The notes under the pieces: model-generated | What the model was told of the DNA's origin: nothing | Databases searched by the model: none | The model's input: only the letters and a program-made list of their open reading frames with translations | Assembly (NCBI GenBank): GCA_035048485.1 | Contig: CM068589.1 | Coordinates: 8,286,024 to 8,350,023, forward strand | Source of the DNA: Pteria penguin | Lineage: Eukaryota; Mollusca; Bivalvia; Pterioida; Pteriidae | DNA: 64,000 nt | Direction of reading: 5' to 3' | Made by a program: the position numbers and the translations under genes | Part shown: piece by piece, positions 57,421 through 64,000 of the stretch | How positions within the stretch are numbered: position 1 is the stretch's first letter | How the letters are laid out: each line of letters opens with the position of its first letter

Positions 57421-57816
57421 CCCCAACATGGAAAACATCAAAACTTCCGGTTGATTGAGTTATCGTTCTTTGAAATTCCCAGCGGCTATTGGGAATACCA
57501 TGACTTCGATGTGAATATCAGTAAATACATAATAAGCACTTGTTAATTCGATTCAAATGTTGCTTATGAATTTAATAATAAATATACTGTTCGCTATCCT
57601 AATCTAACAGTCTGATTTAAATGCAAAACTAATCCCTCTGCAACTATATGACACTGAATGGCGTGTTAAGGTGGAAAATAGTATGACTTCCGTACGTTAG
57701 CCCGAATTTTCTCGAAAATCGAATCAATTTAATTGTTTGAATATATAATTTTGATAAGATTGAAGATATATTTACATTGTTTAAAACATGTATTTGGGAT
57801 TTTACGCAACGGGAAA

Positions 57817-57858
57817 ATGAATGTTTTCTCCAACGTTTCGCTTCTCACAGAGGCGATG
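57817..57858 (+). pseudogene. Signal-peptide-like first exon, copy c (decayed)
   Basis: ATG at 57,817 encodes MNVFSNVSLLTEAM, then gtaaga at 57,859. Leader 'gtatttgggattttacgcaa' resembles the other copies. One base less changes the splice phase and polar residues break the hydrophobic core, so it looks non-functional. Confidence 0.4.
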
Positions 57859-58314
57859 GTAAGAACAAGATCGATTGCTGAGTAAATTTTACGACAGGGA
57901 CCAGCATTGGCTGAAGTATCTGTTAAAAACTTATATGCATATAATAGTAGTACATATGTGCATGTTTTCATTTTCGTTGTAGAAATGCAGATATCACATA
58001 AGAAAATGAAAATTTCGTCTTTCTATTATATGATAGGTTCCAAACAGCGCTTGACATAATATTTTAAGAAAAGACAGAGCGAGATTTATACGAGGAACGA
58101 TTAGATCCTTATCTGTATTCCCTTAAGCCTACCGACATAAAAAAAATTCAAACATGTCATGGGAAACACACACACACAGTCATCATTTCGCTTGAATTTC
58201 CTTTATTTATTGTCCATGTCAGAAGTTTATGTTTATAAATAAATTTTTGAAAAGATTGTTTATATTATATAATGTCTTTTAATCGGGTACTTGTGATCTT
58301 TCCAAAAGAGAGAA

Positions 58315-58357
58315 ATGAAGGTATTCTCCATAATCCTACTTCTCACGAAGGAATTTG
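58315..58357 (+). CDS. Signal-peptide-like first exon, copy d
   Basis: ATG at 58,315 encodes MKVFSIILLLTKEF plus one base, then donor gtaaga at 58,358. A Lys next to the start, a run of hydrophobic residues and a small residue after it make this the most convincing signal peptide of the set. The leader 'acttgtgatctttccaaaag' is shared. A candidate second exon in matching phase starts at 58,999, with 'gaccttgg' type repeats in the intron between them. The upstream acceptor seen in copies a and b is altered here. Confidence 0.5.
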
Positions 58358-58499
58358 GTAAGAAAAACTTCAATTGCGACATCAACCAAATAAAAGTTAA
58401 AAAATTTAACAAGGGATTACATTGGCAAAAAATGTTTAGCTCCCCGAAATATTCATGTTTTCTTTAATTCAACAGACGCTCTTTTTCTAACTGCCGATG

Positions 58500-58780
58500 G
58501 TACTATGTTTGTCCTGTCTGTCTATTTGTTTGTTTGTTTGTTGTCTACTCCAAAGTACGCCATAACTTTCGAACAGTGAGCCTTGATTTTCGGCATGAAT
58601 ACCCCATTCACACTGCACCAAAGATTATCGAGCTCGTGACCTTGGCCGTGATCCTTTTCCTACAGTTTAAAACATTAACATTGGTTATAACTTTTGAATG
58701 GTAAGAGGCAGGGCTTTCATATGCCGCAAGTGTAATCAAGATATAGAACATGGCAGAAGTTGCCTTATTTGGATTTTGGT
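58500..58780 (+). repeat. 'gtctgtctatttg' / 'gaccttggcc' repeat
   Basis: A diverged copy of the family at 18,720-19,150, located at the same place relative to the exon. Confidence 0.65.
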
Positions 58781-58998
58781 GCCGCCGGGGGCATTCGTGT
58801 TTCATAAACATATTTTGTTTATTCATCTTACATAGCAAACGCCATATAAGTATTTAATTTAAAAGAAAATCAATATTGTGTAAGGTAGATGTACAGGTAA
58901 AACATAATCTTTAAATCAATGTCCTGCTCTTCAAATCCTTACTCTGTCATTTTTTTTTCAGGTGATTTTAAATTATCCTCTTAATCTTGCACTTGCAG

Positions 58999-59066
58999 TC
59001 TATGCCGAAAACTGTTGTAGTCGTAACCTGCCTAGAGACATACGTATATCGACGCCTTTTAAATGA
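58999..59066 (+). CDS. Candidate second exon
   Basis: Follows a good acceptor (cttgcacttgcag ending at 58,998). Joined in phase to copy d it would read on as VYAENCCSRNLPRD and then reach a stop near 59,064, so either it is broken or the true donor lies before the stop. The Y-A-E-N start after a signal peptide is like the N-termini I recall for large families of bivalve secreted or EGF-rich receptor proteins, but that link is weak. Decayed copies lacking the acceptor are at 38,691 and 61,909. Confidence 0.35.
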
Positions 59067-59479
59067 AATGTTAATAGACCTAACTATAGAGGAGTTGTTA
59101 CTGTGATCATTATAGATTTAAATACATGTACCCTATTGTGTAGAAGATATACAACAATATATTGAGGGTACCTTATCATGTATTGACCATTTTGTGATAT
59201 AGGTTTTTGGTGAACACACAGTACTTGAGTTAAATGTATTGGACCGTAGTTCTTGGTATTGATCTGTTTTTAAAGGCTCAAATTCATATAGAAAGAACAA
59301 AGTAGGTATATGGTTTGCAGATAATAAAAATAATAAAAAAACAAGATCCCACCTGGCATGGACAATATATTGCTCACCTGATCACATGTTTTTCCATAGA
59401 GATTCTGGGCAGGGCAGCAAATTTCACACACAGAATACTACGTCTATTTAACTTTCAAATCACTTAAAGTCTAACCTTG

Positions 59480-59860
59480 GTCATAGTAGTAAGGCATAAG
59501 GTATCAATATTTCATATATTCCGGTGAGAAAGCCTATCATTACGCATCAATTTTTTACGTTGTGACCTTGATAATTAAGAATGATCTACTTATATATATA
59601 TATATATTCTTTGTGCCAACTCGTTTCAATGGTTTTAAATGTTTTACATTGACCTTGGACTTTGACCTACTTTTTCAAAATTTATACTTAATGATAGGGC
59701 TTAGTTATTTGATTGCGTATTCCTTTTCACGTTGACATTGACCCCTGAATATTGATCTACTTAGATAAAAACTTAAACCTGGATCATAACATTAGAACCA
59801 GTAGGGACAGGGCTGTAATATTTCACATGTGTATTGTATAAAAAAATTTTCAGATATCGG
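59480..59860 (+). repeat. 'gaccttgga' repeat, diverged
   Basis: Contains 'gttgtgaccttgataattaa', 'ttgaccttggactttgacct' and 'cttaaacctggatcataaca', two to three periods of the dispersed family. A short TA run lies at 59,591-59,607. Confidence 0.6.
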
Positions 59861-60182
59861 TTATGAAATAAGATAGATTTCACATAGCTTACGCTACCAA
59901 TTCCAATAAATTCACCGGAAGAAGGTCAGGAGACCTGTATATAGTGAGTGCTGAGTTTATTGTTCTTTGTTTTATGTTACTTTCCTTTGGATGACTTTTA
60001 AGGTACTTCATTTAAGTCACATAAGACCTTGTCCTTTGTAGGTTTCCAAGGATCGGATCAAAGTATGACTTGGTATGTAAAACACCTGACGTTAAAAAGA
60101 CTGTAGCATATAAAAGACAAAGCAATACATTAAAACTGTGTAAAGAACCCTTTGAACAGGCCTCATGTAATTCTTTCAACAA

Positions 60183-60295
60183 TCGATTTATTTATTTATT
60201 TATTTATTTTTTTTTTTTTGATTTTAAATGATGTCTAATCATATGACTTAGTATCCGACAAAACTCTGTTTTTTTTTTTTTTTTTTTTTTTTGTG
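60183..60295. repeat. T-rich low-complexity tracts
   Basis: Tandem 'attt' at 60,188-60,208 and two T runs of 10 and about 22 bases, just upstream of the beta2 segment. Confidence 0.85.
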
Positions 60296-60889
60296 GAATT
60301 TTTATTATGATGTTACTCACCATGTGTTGTTTTACTATCTTTAAAATTGAATTTCTTTATCAAACTGTAGTCTGTTGTCATAAACCTTTTCATGTTCACT
60401 GCAGGGCTGAAATCAGTAAAATTCTATTTTGTATTATGTCGTCAAACCTTGTGGGAAACGTTATTATTATTTACCATTCAAAATGTTTTGAAGTTGGAAA
60501 TCCGGGTATTTGGTAACAGGCATTCGAAGCACTTGGGGCAAAGCATCGACTATATTATAGAGACTAATACATATATCTGGAACAATTATTAGAAATAAGA
60601 ATGATTAAAATATTTTGTCATTCAAACAAATACACCTGAATAGATGTTTAACACATTTCCGTTTAGGATACCCCGCGTTTAGCCAACATTTCCTAACTAG
60701 ACTCCTCGATTGTCTACATTAACTGATATAGAGAATTACGTCACCCTCACTTCTAAATCATTCAGTCCCTTTCTAAAAGTTTTTATTGATACGTGATCTT
60801 GAGGAGAAATAGACAGTTAAAGTGTGCTGACTTTAATGAGAAAGATCAATGATCAATACATAATTTCAAATATCCCATTATAGTTTCAT

Positions 60890-61195
60890 CTCCTAAAGTT
60901 TATTAAAAAAAAAACCATAGAGAGCCTTGAAAGAGGGTTCTAAGCCCCTAAACCCTTCTAGATCTACCACTTCCCCGCCGTTCTGCCCTCTCCATTCACT
61001 CTATTGTATTAGCGCTCCTTTTTTTCAAGGAATGGAGAGGTTTGAACGATGGCGGTAATGGGGGATGGAACCCTTTTCCCGTGTTCTCCTAAAGTTTATT
61101 AAAAAAAAAAAAACCATAGGGAGCCTTGAAAGAGGGTTCTAAGCCCCTAAACCCTTCTAGATCACCACTTCCCCGCCGTTCTGCCCTCTCCATTC
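60890..61195. repeat. Tandem duplication of about 108 bp with spacer
   Basis: 60,890-60,997 and 61,086-61,195 both read 'ctcctaaagtttattaaaaa', 'gagccttgaaagagggttct', 'aagcccctaaacccttctag' and 'ccacttccccgccgttctgc'. Beta1 has only the last part once (37,950-37,980). Confidence 0.85.
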
Positions 61196-61305
61196 CTAAA
61201 CAAATAAAACATATTGCCTTAGCTGCGAACGAAAAGATGAAAGTAATACTTGTACACTTTATTCGGATTAAATTAAATAAATTCCAACAAAAGGGGCGAA
61301 ATTCC

Positions 61306-61527
61306 TTACACCACTTTCTCGGTAGTAAGAATAAGTAACTCGTCATCCCCATCATCACGTATATCTGAGCACAGAGTAGCATAAATCGGCCGCAATTTAT
61401 CACATATAGTTTTAAGGTTGAGGATATCCCCAATGATATGATCCGAGTCATAATCGCTCTCTCGAACCTTCTTTGAAAATGTATTTTGAGTTAGAAACAC
61501 TTCTTCATCGCTGCTAAAACTTTCCAT
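61306..61527 (-). CDS. Acidic 73-residue ORF, possible exon
   Basis: ATG at 61,525-61,527. It starts MESFSSDEEVFLTQNTF, is rich in Asp and Glu (SDYDSDH; DDGDDELL) and ends TTEKVV. A frame-shifted copy in beta1 (38,075-38,310) shows that this copy has kept its frame. Near the end 'gtgtaagg' could be a splice donor and 'tttatttgtttag' (about 61,196-61,208 on the minus strand) an acceptor, giving a short second exon. No family recognised. The acidic start is reminiscent of transposase or nuclear-protein N-termini, but that is only an impression. Confidence 0.35.
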   Translation of the reverse strand: MESFSSDEEVFLTQNTFSKKVRESDYDSDHIIGDILNLKTICDKLRPIYATLCSDIRDDGDDELLILTTEKVV

Positions 61528-61859
61528 CTTAATGCAGACGGAGCAGCCTTCACACTAAGCATTTGATTGGTCACCTCAAATGACCTGTCCATTACTTCAA
61601 ACCTGGGTTAGGATGAAATCAAATCAATATTTTCATACAATATGAAATTGTATAGGTAACGCATCGATGTTCTCTACTGGTGGATTTTTAGTTGGATAAT
61701 ATCCTCAGATCGCTCCATTCCTTAAAAACACGATTCACCTTCGACGATTTTTTTTAATTTTCATCATTTTGGTTATATATATCAAGTGAAGTTTACTCTT
61801 ACCATTGTTGGAGTTTATCATTATTAATTCCCATGTAATCTTTCATAATCCACTTCCAT

Positions 61860-61980
61860 TTTTCAGGCGATATTGAAATTATCCACTTAATCATTTTTTC
61901 ACCTGCAATCTAAGCCGAAACCTTTTGTAGTCGTAACGTGCTTACAGACATACATGTATCAACAGTTTTTAAGTAAAATG
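61860..61980 (+). pseudogene. Decayed copy of the candidate second exon (beta2)
   Basis: Matches 58,960-59,050 and 38,640-38,750. Acceptor lost (ctgcaa), stop in the first codon (tctaag). Retains 'tagtcgtaacgtgcttacag'. Confidence 0.45.
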
Positions 61981-62249
61981 CTATTAGATCCAACTATTGA
62001 AGTATTGTGACTGTGGTTAGTATGGGTTTAAATACATACATGTATAACCTATTGCGCAGGAGATATACAAGTAAATATAGAGGGTAACTAATCAGGTATA
62101 GACAGTTTTAAAGGTATTGCTATTTGTAAATGCATAGCACATGAGTTTAGTTTATTGGACCCTAGTATTCATGTATTGATTTTTTTTTTTCACAAGCACC
62201 TTTTAAAATACCAGAAATTGATATGAAAAAATGACAAAGTAGGTATATG

Positions 62250-62360
62250 TGTCATATGTAATATTGGTAAATTTTTGAGCAATTACCATATTCATTAGGA
62301 ATATATAGTCCTAATGAATATTGTTATTGAACAAAAAAATTATCAATATTACATATGACA
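62250..62360. mobile_element. 111-bp MITE with TATG target duplication
   Basis: Ends TGTCATATGTAATATTG and CAATATTACATATGACA, a perfect 17-bp terminal inverted repeat. The whole element folds into one hairpin around 'aatatatag'. It is flanked by TATG at 62,246-62,249 and 62,361-62,364. The paralogous sites at 39,021-39,031 and 59,302-59,312 read gtatatggttt without it, proving insertion. Confidence 0.9.
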
Positions 62361-63322
62361 TATGGTTTGTAATGAAAAAACGAGAGTCTCAACTGGGCCT
62401 TATAGTTCTCACCTAAGAACATGTTTTTTCTAAGCAATTCTAGAGGGGCAGTAAATCTTACACACACAGCAAAATGACGTCGATTTAACTTTTAAATGAC
62501 GTAGATCTATATCTAGCACTTGAGCACCGATCATCTTTTCATTACTGAAAGAGATGATTAGCAGACTTATGATCTTTTAATGCTTATGACATCATTATCA
62601 AATGTTAATGTATTATAATGTGGTTTTTATGTGCTCTCAATGCAGTATAAATATCGCATAGATGAGATAAAATGACGAAATTCCTGAAACAGTCCTATAC
62701 ATTCTTATTTTTAAGAAGTGTGTAGGTGTGTGTTATTATGCTTACTCATATACATTTAGTGATAACTTTATCAAGCTTACTCATATACATTTAGTGATAA
62801 CTTTACTGAAACTCGGGCAGTTTTGCTACTGATCTCACACTGTTGTTTAAAACGTTCATTTTTATTCCCATGATTTTCTTTCTTGTTTAATTGGGTCGTT
62901 GTTTTGTATAGCGATCGTAATATATAAAGAAGGTGACAATATAGTTTAATAATGTTTATTGTTTAATGTTTACTGTTATGTTGTTTTTCTTGGAAGATAT
63001 ATACCAAACGAGCCTATAGAATAAATAAATCTCCTTACACTATCACACGATTTAAGTAAATTATATTTGAATTAGGATATATTAGGCGTATTTTAATGTG
63101 TCAAGACTTATCTGGAAACAAAGTGTAGAGAATGGGTATTCAACTCTAACTCAGGTCAGTTTCTATTCTTAGAGGTAAACTTTCTTTCAGTCAATGAAAC
63201 CATTTACAAGACAAACGCATCCATTTTACATTGTACAAACCTGGACAATCTATTTTTCATTATTACCATAGGACTGACGTTTTGATTGTCAAATGACAAT
63301 TAAATTGACGTCATAATAAAAA

Positions 63323-64000
63323 AGAAAATGATTTGTCCCAGGTGTCATTTTGGAGCCTGTTGTTTAGTGGATGAAGTGATAGGCTCTTGACCGAAAGGTA
63401 CCGGGAAAATGCAGAGTTGTTAAATAAATAACAAGAAACACTAGCTTCCTTCTATGTTACTCTTAATACCATTATACCTTTGGAATTTTGAACAAAAAGG
63501 TTTAAAGTAGTAGTATCAAAACATTTTGTATTATTTTGAATTACTTTTAATTTTCTTGCAGTTTCTTACTAATTTCTATGAAAATATTAATTCAAATTTC
63601 ATATCTACATAATAAGTGATAATAATTTCAAACAAGACCTGTTGCCTTTTTTATCTTTTTGTTGTACAATTCATCTTCAAAAATGTGAGGCCATATGGTT
63701 GTAACTGAAAATTAGCTAATATATCATAGAAAACTTTGTTTTATGAAGTTATGTACATCTCGTCTCTTATTGTTTTAGGCTAACTGTACTACCTAAGAGA
63801 CTATTGTTTTGGACAAATTATGAAATTATAGAGGATGGCATGGGATTAAAATTTAAATCAATGATTTAAAAGGCTTAAATCGGTGTAATTTGATTTTAAA
63901 CAAATTCTGTATGCCTCACTATATGTATCATCATTTGGCATAAGTTTACATACACTGGTACTGTAACAGTTCCTGGAAGTTTTGCTAGTTTGAGCGCAAT
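63323..64000. other. AT-rich end of the window, no gene seen
   Basis: No repeat partner and no domain-bearing frame recognised. Confidence 0.4.

Larger units (their letters stand above)
60340..63322. repeat. Duplicated segment beta2
   Basis: Collinear with beta1 (36,720-40,150). It has its own 111-bp MITE (62,250-62,360), a short tandem duplication (60,890-61,195), a smaller GT run, and a 30-bp tandem 'cttactcatatacatttagt' near 62,740-62,800. It lacks the left arm of the foldback element. Confidence 0.8.

Noticed and set aside
1..64000. tRNA, rRNA or other structured RNA genes
   Set aside because: I looked for tRNA T-loop words and acceptor stems and for conserved rRNA stretches, and found none apart from the tRNA-His-complementary primer sites.

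Overview
This window looks like an intergenic or gene-poor stretch of a bivalve mollusc genome, possibly an oyster-like species. The grounds are its AT richness, spliced eukaryotic exon signals (gtaag donors, pyrimidine-tract cag acceptors), and a dense set of repeat types I associate with bivalves: the 'tgaccttgaccttga' family, 'atcgggggcatattg' repeats, '(tctg)n' repeats and small foldback elements. This attribution rests on remembered families, not on a search. I see no bacterial operons, CRISPR arrays, rRNA or tRNA genes.

The one clearly intact multi-gene unit is a Ty3/gypsy-type LTR retrotransposon at 46,959-54,894 (plus strand). It has two 717-bp LTRs that differ at one base by eye, a primer site complementary to tRNA-His, gag with two CCHC knuckles, and pol (protease, RT, RNase H, integrase) in the -1 frame behind a likely frameshift signal. 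A broken env-like third gene, a polypurine tract and a short target duplication complete it. Its unoccupied target is visible in two paralogous segments in the same window (near 34,858 and 17,368), so it is a young insertion. A second, decayed Ty3/gypsy element lies on the minus strand at about 10,800-15,215.

Layout: 1-660 is the end of a broken reverse transcriptase. 1,046-3,315 is a composite foldback element. 4,115-4,959 is a two-exon Myb/SANT pseudogene. 5,830-7,390 holds dispersed repeats. 7,868-9,685 is a DNA transposon with terminal inverted repeats of about 88 bp. 10,590-15,215 holds a short repeat and the decayed gypsy. 15,235-16,250 has a foldback, a non-LTR RT fragment and a hairpin element. 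16,225-20,392 is the first copy (alpha1) of a locally duplicated segment. 20,393-25,816 is a broken non-LTR retrotransposon that carries a tandem pair of Helitron-like elements. 29,640-36,383 holds further alpha copies, one with a 3.1-kb TIR-bounded insertion and one inverted. 36,384-37,166 is a foldback with 147-bp arms. 36,720-40,150 and 60,340-63,322 are two copies of a second duplicated segment (beta). 41,055-43,465 is a retrotransposon endonuclease fragment plus repeats. 45,811-57,100 is alpha4, split by the LTR element. 56,900-59,300 holds an array of degenerate first exons.

The most gene-like host signal is a repeated short exon encoding a hydrophobic, signal-peptide-like start (at 18,447, 56,943, 57,817 and 58,315), each followed by a gtaag donor. 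A possible second exon lies near 58,999, with decayed copies at 38,691 and 61,911. I read this as the remains of a locally expanded secreted or receptor gene family whose duplication created the alpha and beta segments, which then acted as landing sites for transposons. Because paralogous copies keep empty sites, several insertions (LTR element, 111-bp MITE, 3.1-kb TIR element, non-LTR element) can be delimited to the base or nearly so from this window alone.
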